Assembly (NCBI GenBank): GCA_002329285.1
Contig: DCTO01000100.1
Location: forward strand, 1-6,149
DNA: 6,149 bases
Direction of reading: 5' to 3'
Source: Ruminococcaceae bacterium UBA1438
Lineage (GTDB): Bacteria; Bacillota; Clostridia; Oscillospirales; Acutalibacteraceae
Part shown: in pieces, positions 1-5,739 of the stretch
How the letters are laid out: every line of letters begins with the position of its first letter
How positions within the stretch are numbered: the first letter of the stretch is position 1
Notes under the pieces: generated by a model
The model's database searches: none
Told to the model about the DNA's origin: nothing
The model's input: only the letters and a program-made list of their open reading frames with translations
Made by a program: the position numbers and the translations under genes

Positions 1-413
<413 letters not shown>

Positions 414-444
414 TCAAACATATATAAACAATATTCATAATTTT

Positions 445-471
445 AAAAATAAAATTTGTGCATTTTGCACA
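445..471 (-). terminator. Short hairpin with T-rich tail after the XRE gene; possible weak terminator or operator
   Basis: A perfect inverted repeat TGTGCA-TTT-TGCACA lies at 457-471. Read on the minus strand, downstream of the regulator stop at 517, it is followed by a T-rich run (456-445, AATTTTATTTTT). This resembles a weak intrinsic terminator with a 6-bp stem. It also lies about 85 bases upstream of the predicted gdhA start, so a protein-binding dyad is an equally reasonable reading. Confidence 0.35.
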
Positions 472-473
472 TT

Positions 474-497
474 GGCTTTTTTTGAGCAAAAAGAGCC
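474..497. repeat. Inverted repeat forming a 10-bp hairpin between the XRE gene and gdhA
   Basis: The arms 474-483 (GGCTTTTTTT) and 488-497 (AAAAAGAGCC) pair around a GAGC loop. There is one G-U wobble on the plus strand, which becomes a C-A mismatch on the minus transcript. No T-run follows on either side, so it is not a classical terminator. It could be an mRNA 3'-end stem for the regulator transcript. Confidence 0.4.
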
Positions 498-516
498 GCA
501 TTGATTGTGAAAATAA

Positions 517-900
517 TTAACCTTTGCTTTTTTTCCATTCAACAAAATCATAAACATCAATTGCGTCTGAATCGTTTAGGCCGCGCAAGGTGTTTATAAG
601 ATCAATTTCCTTTTCATTCAAAGCGATGAATTTTGTTTTAAGGGCATATTCGCTGCCATCAGCACAAACAAAAACCTCATGCTTTGAAGCGCCGTTTATA
701 CTGTCAATAAGATAATCCGTGGTAACCCCGAAATAATCTGCAATTTTCGCAAGCACCTCAAGCCTGGGCTCTGTTGAAATTTCATATCGGCGATAGGTTG
801 TGCCCTTAATTCCGATTGCATCTGCAACATTCTGGGCAGTGACGTTTTTTTGCTTGCGAAGCCTGATCAAGGTGAGCGCAAGCCCTGATTTTTCTTGCAT
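517..900 (-). CDS. XRE/Cro-C1 family helix-turn-helix transcriptional regulator
   Basis: This is a 127-residue cytoplasmic DNA-binding protein. Residues 8-63 form an HTH_3/XRE domain. LTLIRLRKQKNVTAQNVADA (9-28) gives helices 1-2, IKGTTYRRYE (31-40) supplies the recognition helix, and PRLEVLAKIADYFGVTTDYL (45-64) is the typical end of this domain. The last 60 or so residues (SEYALKTKF, then an acidic helix with DAIDVYDFVEWKKSKG) are not a domain I recognise and may mediate dimerisation. The ATG at 900 is the only reasonable start. It is preceded by a G8 run serving as the Shine-Dalgarno core and by a well-spaced promoter. The gene is divergent from the glucosaminidase at 1096 and tandem with gdhA. 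Dyads over its -10 suggest autoregulation. Targets are unknown: it may control neighbours, or be an unrelated stand-alone regulator. Confidence 0.88.
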   Translation of the reverse strand: MQEKSGLALTLIRLRKQKNVTAQNVADAIGIKGTTYRRYEISTEPRLEVLAKIADYFGVTTDYLIDSINGASKHEVFVCADGSEYALKTKFIALNEKEIDLINTLRGLNDSDAIDVYDFVEWKKSKG

Positions 901-908
901 AAGTTATT

Positions 909-916
909 CCCCCCCC
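909..916 (-). promoter_or_regulatory. G8 homopolymer at the ribosome binding site of the XRE gene
   Basis: On the minus strand the bases before the ATG read TAGGGGGGGGAATAACTT. The only purine-rich Shine-Dalgarno candidate is this run of eight G, ending eight bases before the start codon. Such a run pairs partly with the anti-Shine-Dalgarno sequence. It is also prone to slipped-strand length change, which would alter spacing rather than reading frame. Confidence 0.6.
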
Positions 917-935
917 TAACAACTTAATTGTGATT

Positions 936-964
936 ATTATACACAAAATTCGACAAAATATCAA
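936..964 (-). promoter_or_regulatory. Sigma-A-type promoter for the XRE regulator, overlapped by a dyad
   Basis: On the minus strand TTGATA (964-959) and TATAAT (941-936) are separated by exactly 17 bases, placing the start near 929 and a leader of about 30 bases. The dyad TTGTG-N9-CACAA (928-946) spans the whole -10 element. A second imperfect palindrome, ACAACTTAATTGT (919-931), covers the expected start site. Both are suitably placed for autorepression, but that role is inferred. Confidence 0.65.
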
Positions 965-1020
965 TATCATTCACGTTGTTTTATTATACTATGTAAAATA
1001 TTACAGTTAGCTTGCAAGTG

Positions 1021-1050
1021 TTGACAAAAGAGTTACGAAAGTGTTAATAT
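1021..1050 (+). promoter_or_regulatory. Promoter of the glucosaminidase gene with an embedded WalR-like box
   Basis: A consensus TTGACA (1021-1026) is followed by TAATAT (1045-1050) at an 18-base spacing, or TTAATA (1044-1049) at 17. The predicted leader is about 40 bases and contains the GAGGTGA ribosome binding site at 1085-1091. Inside the spacer, AGTTAC-N5-TGTTAA (1031-1047) matches 11 of 12 positions of the published WalR/YycF consensus TGTWAH-N5-TGTWAH. An 8-bp palindrome, CTTGCAAG (1011-1018), sits just upstream of the -35. Confidence 0.6.
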
Positions 1051-1095
1051 ATTTTAAGTTATTTAATTATGTATTTCATTTTTCGAGGTGATTAA

Positions 1096-3453
1096 ATGAA
1101 AAGGCGTGCGCTTTGCATATTACTTTCGATAATAACAGCGGTTACTGCTGCAATTCCCTGCGGGATTATTGCATCTGCCGAAACATATGAAGAGCAGCTC
1201 AGAAAAGCAGGCTTCACGGATCCGTACATACCGGCATTGGTTGCGCTTCACAACAAATACCCTAACTGGAAATTTGAAGCGCTGGCCACAGGTGTTGATT
1301 TCAGCACGGCGGTTTCGCAGGAGCGCACTCCGCATTCACAGCAGCTTATTCAGAAATATTCAGGGAATGACAACAAGGGTTATTACTGCGCATGCTCAAA
1401 CTGTTATAAGAACGGCAGTTATGTTGCGCAGGAGGGCAAAAGCTGGGTTTCCGCATCGCAATCCGCGGTTGAATACTATATGAACCCAACAAACTTTCTT
1501 GATGAAAAATACATTTTTCAGTTTGAATCAACAAGCTATGATTCAGCTCACACAAAAAATGGCGTTGAAACAATAATTGCAAAAACCTGGATGGCAAATT
1601 CAAAGATATATTATCTTGATGCTAACGGAAAGGAGCGAATGGTTACCACTAGCGTTTACCCCAATGGCCCCACTTATTCGGAAACCATAATGGAAGCGGC
1701 AAAATACAGCGGTCTTTCAGCATATTACCTCGCTTCAAAAATTGTGCAGGAGGTTGGCGGAAAAACCAATTCCGCAACGGGCGCTTGCGGTAATAATTCA
1801 AGCTATCCGGGCATCTATAACTATTACAACATCGGCGCATACAGCGGTGGGCTTGACGGGCTGAAATGGGCTGCAACCTCAACTGCGACCTCCGGCGGAA
1901 CGACATACAAAACAAACACGAACGCTCGACTGAGAAGCGGCCCTTCAACAAGCACAAGCACCCCCGTTACCGTGCCGAGAGGAACATCACTTACATATAA
2001 TTCCTCAACGAATAAGCAATCTGACGGTTATGTTTGGTATAACGTTACCGTAACCGTCAGCGGCACAAGCTACACGGGATATATCCGTTCAGACCTTGTG
2101 ACGGTTACGACAAGCTCCGGCTCGACGGACAAATATTACCGCCCGTGGACAAATCCCTTCACATCCATTTACCATGGCTCAAAATACATTGCAACAAATT
2201 TCTCATCTACCCAGAACACGGGATATTTTCAGAAATTCAATGTTAACCCGAAATCAACAAACAGATATAACCATGAATACATGGCAAACGTTCAGGCGGC
2301 AGCTTCTGAGGCCCTGACCTCATATAATGCTTATAGCTCTGCCGGTCTGCTTTCATCAGCAAAAACCTTTATCATTCCGATTTATAAAAATCTGCCTAAT
2401 GAAAGCCCATACAGATGGGAGCTTGGAAGCGACGGTTATTGGTATCTTTACGACCAGAGCGGCGTTATGCAGACAGGCTGGAGGCTTGTTAACGCACAAT
2501 GGTATTATTTGAACAGCGACGGCAGAATGAAAACCGGCTGGCTTGAATATAAGGATAACTGGTATTACCTGACCAGCTCCGGCGCAATGGCAACCGGCAT
2601 TACCAAAATCGGAGGCAAAATCTATTACTTTGATTCAAACGGCGCCATGAAATACGGCTGGCGACTTGCCGAGGACGGATATTGGTATTACTTTGACAAC
2701 AGCGGCGCGGCGATTTTAGGCTTCAACACCATCAAAGATAAAACCTATTATTTCAATAATGACGGCAAAATGTTGATTGGTTTCCAGACCATTGACGGAA
2801 AGAAATATTATTTTGATGAAAACGGTGCTTTGCAGACCGGCTTTACCAAGATAAACAATGAGTGGTATTACTTTGATGAAAGCGGAGTAATGCTCACAGG
2901 GCTTCAGACAATCAAAGGCAAGCATTATTTCTTTGATTCAAACGGCGTTATGAAAATCGGCTGGCGCAAAATCGGCAGTGAATGGTATTATTTCAATACA
3001 GACGGTTCAGGAGTAATCAGCACCTTTAAGGCGATAAACGGGCAGACCTGTTATTTCAACAGCACAGGAAAGATGCTGACCGGGCTTCAGAGCATAGACG
3101 GCAAAACCTTCTATTTTGATGAAAACGGCGGGCGCCGATATGGCTGGAAACACCTTGGAAATGATTGGTATTACCTCGGCTCTGACGGTGCGGCGCTGAC
3201 GGGCTTTTCCGTTGTAAAAGAAAAGGATTATTATTTCTACAGCAACGGTAAAATGGCTGTTAACTGGACAAAAGTTAACGGATATTGGTATTACTGCGGC
3301 TCTGACGGAATTATCAGGCACGGCTGGCTGAAGCTTAATAATAAATGGTATTACCTTGAGGGCAAGGACGGCAGATGCGTTATCTCCGCAAGCAAAACCA
3401 TCAAGGGCAAAACCTATAATTTTGATTCAAACGGCGTATGCACTAATCCATAA
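1096..3453 (+). CDS. Secreted endo-beta-N-acetylglucosaminidase with internal SH3 domain and cell-wall-binding repeats
   Basis: This 785-residue exported peptidoglycan hydrolase is expected to cut glycan strands on the cell surface. A Sec signal peptide (MKRR, hydrophobic core, cleavage likely after ASA-28) comes first. A LytD/GH73-like glucosaminidase region follows, with MNPTNFLDEKYIFQFE near 129-144 and YYLASKIVQEVGG ending at 222. E219 is the probable catalytic acid, and YNYYNIGAYSGG lies near 240-251. The region is interrupted at about 272-338 by a bacterial SH3-like domain (NARLRSGPSTST, ending YTGYIRSDLV). It resumes with YYRPWTNPFTSIYHGSKYIA and a terminal YNHEYMANVQAAASEA. Residues 441-785 are 17 aromatic repeats. 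A CxCxxC cluster (C98, C100, C103) is unusual in a secreted protein. The start is supported by GAGGTGA five bases upstream. The gene appears monocistronic, with its own promoter and terminator. The role could be daughter-cell separation or turnover; the binding ligand is uncertain. Confidence 0.9.
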   Translation: MKRRALCILLSIITAVTAAIPCGIIASAETYEEQLRKAGFTDPYIPALVALHNKYPNWKFEALATGVDFSTAVSQERTPHSQQLIQKYSGNDNKGYYCACSNCYKNGSYVAQEGKSWVSASQSAVEYYMNPTNFLDEKYIFQFESTSYDSAHTKNGVETIIAKTWMANSKIYYLDANGKERMVTTSVYPNGPTYSETIMEAAKYSGLSAYYLASKIVQEVGGKTNSATGACGNNSSYPGIYNYYNIGAYSGGLDGLKWAATSTATSGGTTYKTNTNARLRSGPSTSTSTPVTVPRGTSLTYNSSTNKQSDGYVWYNVTVTVSGTSYTGYIRSDLVTVTTSSGSTDKYYRPWTNPFTSIYHGSKYIATNFSSTQNTGYFQKFNVNPKSTNRYNHEYMANVQAAASEALTSYNAYSSAGLLSSAKTFIIPIYKNLPNESPYRWELGSDGYWYLYDQSGVMQTGWRLVNAQWYYLNSDGRMKTGWLEYKDNWYYLTSSGAMATGITKIGGKIYYFDSNGAMKYGWRLAEDGYWYYFDNSGAAILGFNTIKDKTYYFNNDGKMLIGFQTIDGKKYYFDENGALQTGFTKINNEWYYFDESGVMLTGLQTIKGKHYFFDSNGVMKIGWRKIGSEWYYFNTDGSGVISTFKAINGQTCYFNSTGKMLTGLQSIDGKTFYFDENGGRRYGWKHLGNDWYYLGSDGAALTGFSVVKEKDYYFYSNGKMAVNWTKVNGYWYYCGSDGIIRHGWLKLNNKWYYLEGKDGRCVISASKTIKGKTYNFDSNGVCTNP
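2416..3450 (+). repeat. Seventeen tandem choline-binding/CW_binding_1-type repeats (coding)
   Basis: Residues 441-785 of the glucosaminidase consist of about 17 units of roughly 20 residues, each with a WYY or YYF aromatic core, a following DG/NG turn and a glycine near the end. Two flavours are mixed: W-rich units (for example DNWYYLTSSGAMATG) and GK-YYFD-NG units ending GFQTI or GLQTI, as in clostridial toxin and glucan-binding repeats. At DNA level the 16-mer TTTGATTCAAACGGCG occurs identically at 2629, 2932 and 3421. Such modules form a solenoid that docks the enzyme on wall polymers. Choline is the ligand in pneumococcus, but the ligand here is unknown. Confidence 0.9.
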
Positions 3454-3456
3454 CAG

Positions 3457-3491
3457 AAAAAAGGCTTTTCCTAAGGGAAAAGCCTTTTTTT
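3457..3491. terminator. Strong bidirectional intrinsic terminator between convergent genes
   Basis: Perfect 15-bp arms at 3457-3471 and 3476-3490 (core GGCTTTTCC / GGAAAAGCC) flank a 4-base loop. A-runs and T-runs on the outer ends provide a U-tract in both directions. It begins four bases after the glucosaminidase stop and lies about 65 bases beyond the carboxypeptidase stop, so it can end both transcripts. Confidence 0.92.
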
Positions 3492-3552
3492 AGTGGTCAG
3501 TGGACAGTTAGCGGTCACTTCGCTCCGATAATAACCGGTGGTCAGTGGCAGG
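3492..3552. repeat. Degenerate heptamer-based intergenic repeat
   Basis: Just after the terminator, three successive 7-base units read AGTGGTC (3492), AGTGGAC (3499) and AGTTAGC (3506). The 11-mer GTGGTCAGTGG at 3493-3503 recurs exactly at 3538-3548, 45 bases on. The segment is more GC-rich than the other gaps in this window and carries no reading frame. It may be a member of a dispersed short-repeat family. It lies in the 3' untranslated region of the carboxypeptidase transcript. Confidence 0.6.
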
Positions 3553-3554
3553 TT

Positions 3555-4940
3555 TTATCTTCTTGCCGGGGGCGGAAGCGGATTATCGTCATCATAGCTG
3601 TTTCGCTTTTCGCTTTCCTCTGCTGCCTCTGCACGCCTTTTGCGGCGAGCTTCTTTCTTTTTATAATTACTGTAAACCATAGAGGCATAAATAACAACAA
3701 ACAGCAGCAAAGCAAGAAACGCGATTTTAACGGCTGTTAAGCCTAAAAACGCTTTGATACCGTTTATTAATTTGAGGAAGGTTGAAAGCTCAACGGTTTC
3801 AGCCGCAACGAGCTCAACGGTTGCAACAACCTCATCGCCGTAAATGATATCGGCAGAGCAAACATAATCGCCCTGCGATATCGGGGCTGAAACGGATTCC
3901 GGCTTATTCTGCGGCTTAATAATAATTGTTGATTTATCAAGGCTTGCAGGCACGATTGCAGTTATATCCGTTTTGGCAACGAGGCGCACACTGTCCGCAT
4001 CCTTGCCGTCATTAACCACAATCTCATCAAGCATTTCATTCTGCTGAACGAGAGTTGAATATTTAAGGCTGTTGAACGCCCAGTTAAACAGCGTTGCGGC
4101 ATCGATAAAGGAGCATTTTTCATCATAGCCGTCATTATTATAATCAATAACCGGGGCGCCCATAACCACGGCAAGATAATTATATCCATCCTTGCTGGCA
4201 GTTGTGATAACGCAATAACCGGCCTCTGTGGTTGAGCCTGTTTTGATGCCCTTTGCATACTGATAATAATAAGAAACATAGCCCGAGCGCAGCATCAGAT
4301 TTGTGTGATAAAAATTGCTGCCGTTATATTCATACTGAACAGTTGTTGAGATATTCATAAAGGTTGGATTCTGAACGGCATCAATCGAGATTTTTGCCAT
4401 ATCGGAGGCAGTGGTGTAATGATCATCATCATGAAGCCCGTCCGGATTAACGAAATGAGTGCCCTCACAGCCGAGAGAGGCGGCATAATCATTCATCATC
4501 TGAACAAAGCCTTCCCTGCTGCCGCCCACATATTCAGCCAAAACCTCTGTTGCATCGCAGGCAGAATGAACCATCGTGAGATAAAGCAGCTGCTCTATCG
4601 TTAGGGTTTCGCCTACCTTAAGCCCGGCGACCTGCGCACCCGTGCCGAGAAGCACATCATAGGCAGACTGCGAAACGCTTGTTGTTGCCGTTAAATCAGA
4701 AACGTTATTAAGCGTTACCATCGCGGTTACAATTTTGGTTAGCGATGCGGGATACATTTTTTCATCCTGATTTTTCTGGGCAACGACGGGATAATTGGCA
4801 TCATCCAGATTAATAAGCATATACGCCTGCGAATATAATTCAACATCGGGAGTATAAACAGCGGCACTGACGGGAACTGCAGACAAACTAAAAATCAATG
4901 CCAGAATTATAGCTAAAAATAATGACGATATTCTTTTCAT
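3555..4940 (-). CDS. D-alanyl-D-alanine carboxypeptidase, DacF-like (peptidase family S11), membrane-anchored
   Basis: This 461-residue low-molecular-weight penicillin-binding protein should remove the terminal D-alanine of stem pentapeptides outside the membrane, limiting cross-linking. A signal peptide (KR, then a hydrophobic stretch; cleavage probably near VSA-26 or A27) precedes the catalytic domain. The active-site serine is in S66-L-T-K69, the third motif is K233-T-G-S-T, and VNPDGLHDDDHYTTASDMA (164-182) is typical of the family. The second motif, normally SxN, reads S126-A-C128, so the asparagine is replaced. Residues of about 295-392 form a beta-rich PBP5_C-like domain. A transmembrane helix (about 405-424) is followed by a basic cytoplasmic tail ending in a DDDNPLPPP segment. 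An AGGTG ribosome binding site lies eight bases before the ATG at 4940. The gene converges on the glucosaminidase and shares its terminator. Confidence 0.93.
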   Translation of the reverse strand: MKRISSLFLAIILALIFSLSAVPVSAAVYTPDVELYSQAYMLINLDDANYPVVAQKNQDEKMYPASLTKIVTAMVTLNNVSDLTATTSVSQSAYDVLLGTGAQVAGLKVGETLTIEQLLYLTMVHSACDATEVLAEYVGGSREGFVQMMNDYAASLGCEGTHFVNPDGLHDDDHYTTASDMAKISIDAVQNPTFMNISTTVQYEYNGSNFYHTNLMLRSGYVSYYYQYAKGIKTGSTTEAGYCVITTASKDGYNYLAVVMGAPVIDYNNDGYDEKCSFIDAATLFNWAFNSLKYSTLVQQNEMLDEIVVNDGKDADSVRLVAKTDITAIVPASLDKSTIIIKPQNKPESVSAPISQGDYVCSADIIYGDEVVATVELVAAETVELSTFLKLINGIKAFLGLTAVKIAFLALLLFVVIYASMVYSNYKKKEARRKRRAEAAEESEKRNSYDDDNPLPPPARR

Positions 4941-4944
4941 ATAC

Positions 4945-4973
4945 TTGACACCTAATAAAAGAAAATATATTAT
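4945..4973 (+). promoter_or_regulatory. Promoter for the phosphoesterase/HD gene pair
   Basis: A consensus TTGACA (4945-4950) and TATTAT (4968-4973) are spaced by exactly 17 bases, predicting a start near 4980 and a leader of about 82 bases. The element lies inside the leader of the divergent carboxypeptidase, and its -10 overlaps that gene's -10. The two promoters therefore probably compete for RNA polymerase. Confidence 0.55.
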
Positions 4974-5012
4974 ATAAATGTTGTTAATCTTTAAGATAAT
5001 AATATATTAACA
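4969..5012 (-). promoter_or_regulatory. Carboxypeptidase promoter with WalR-like box near -42
   Basis: On the minus strand a perfect TATAAT (4974-4969) lacks a recognisable -35 element at 16-18 bases. In its place, centred about 42 bases upstream of the predicted start, is TGTTAA-N5-TATTAT (5012-4996), an 11/12 match to the WalR consensus. A weak -35 with a site at this position is typical of activator-dependent promoters. The sequence 5016-5001 is identical, over 16 bases, to 1038-1053 in the glucosaminidase promoter. Confidence 0.45.
4982..5012. repeat. Inverted repeat TGTTAAT-N17-ATTAACA in the divergent control region
   Basis: Seven-base arms at 4982-4988 and 5006-5012 flank a spacer that starts within another small palindrome, ATCTTTAAGAT (4987-4997). 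A perfect 10-bp palindrome, TTCAATTGAA (5021-5030), follows. The arms would lie in the 5' leader of the plus-strand transcript and upstream of the minus-strand -10. They could be regulator half-sites in opposite orientation. AT richness makes chance occurrence possible. Confidence 0.45.
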
Positions 5013-5061
5013 CTTTTATCTTCAATTGAAAAGACGAAATTTATATTTTTTAAGGTGAATT

Positions 5062-5739
5062 ATGATTTATGTTACCGGTGACACCCACGGGGATATTTCT
5101 TTTTTCAGAAATCCGAAGCTTAAAAAGCTGAATGAGAAGGACATTTTAATCGTTTGCGGCGATTTCGGCTTTCTTTGGGACCCACATAATGAAAAGGAAC
5201 ACAAAAACTTTGATGCGCTACGCAAAAAGAAATACACAATCTGCTTTGTTGACGGTGCTCATGAGAATTTTGATATTCTGAATTCCTACGCCCCCTACCG
5301 CTGGAAGGGCGGTAACACGCATAAGATTGCGGACAATATTTATCACCTGATGCGCGGCGAAATCTTCACCTTTGAAGGCAAAAGCTTTTTTGTTCTTGGC
5401 GGAGGAGAAAGCGATGACCGCGATATGAGACAGGAGGGCGTTTCCTGGTGGGAGGCAGAAATGCCGAGCGCAGAGGAAATCAAGAATGCCGAGGAGCATC
5501 TCCGGGAATGCGATAAGAGAGTTAACTTCATCCTGACCTATGAGGCTCCCGCCGTTGCAAAGGACTTTCTGAAGCTGCACACAAACGAGGCTGTTAAGCT
5601 TTCCCCGCTTAACACATATCTGCAGGAATTAACAAAGGATGTTCAGTATTACCACTGGTATTTCGGCTCAATGCATATGGACATTCAGATAAGCAAAAAG
5701 ATGACGGCAGTTTTCAACGAGATTTACGAGATTAAATAA
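5062..5739 (+). CDS. Calcineurin-like metallophosphoesterase family protein with degenerate metal site
   Basis: This 225-residue cytoplasmic protein (no signal peptide) has the fold signatures of the Metallophos family (PF00149). GDTHGD (6-11) supplies D7 and H9, and GDFGFLWD (33-40) supplies D34. The usual GNHE reads G65-A-H67-E, the usual THxAP-type histidine motif reads LTYEAP (158-163), and the usual GHxH reads G202-S-M-H205. Thus three canonical metal or phosphate ligands (Asn, His, His) are Ala, Tyr and Ser, while D7, H9, D34 and H205 remain. The rest aligns by eye with small Firmicutes phosphoesterases carrying FVDGNHENFDLLNSYP and WYFGHYH. Activity may be lost, altered or single-metal. 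The start is supported by AAGGTGA four bases upstream. The stop overlaps the next ATG, so the two are translationally coupled. The substrate is unknown. Confidence 0.85.
   Translation: MIYVTGDTHGDISFFRNPKLKKLNEKDILIVCGDFGFLWDPHNEKEHKNFDALRKKKYTICFVDGAHENFDILNSYAPYRWKGGNTHKIADNIYHLMRGEIFTFEGKSFFVLGGGESDDRDMRQEGVSWWEAEMPSAEEIKNAEEHLRECDKRVNFILTYEAPAVAKDFLKLHTNEAVKLSPLNTYLQELTKDVQYYHWYFGSMHMDIQISKKMTAVFNEIYEIK

Noticed and set aside
474..497. Classical terminator on the plus strand
   Set aside because: There is no upstream plus-strand gene, and no T-run follows the stem.
1120..3321. Several antisense and alternate-frame open frames inside the glucosaminidase gene
   Set aside because: Their translations are the expected by-products of a long, repetitive coding region, and none shows a domain or a credible ribosome binding site.
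2416..3450. Possibility that the repeats are a CRISPR array or toxin CROP domain
   Set aside because: The periodicity is about 60 bases of continuous coding sequence with no unique spacers, and the N-terminal part is a glucosaminidase rather than a glucosylating toxin.
3962..4604. Open frames in other frames of the carboxypeptidase gene
   Set aside because: They overlap a fully supported S11 enzyme, and their translations look like frame shadows without motifs.
4982..5061. Riboswitch in the 82-base leader of the phosphoesterase gene
   Set aside because: The leader is very AT-rich, with only small palindromes and no conserved riboswitch core that I can recognise.
5021..5061. Alternative plus promoter using TTGAAA (5026) and TTATAT (about 5041)
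   Set aside because: The spacing is about nine bases, too short for a sigma-A promoter; the TTGACA-N17-TATTAT pair at 4945-4973 fits far better.
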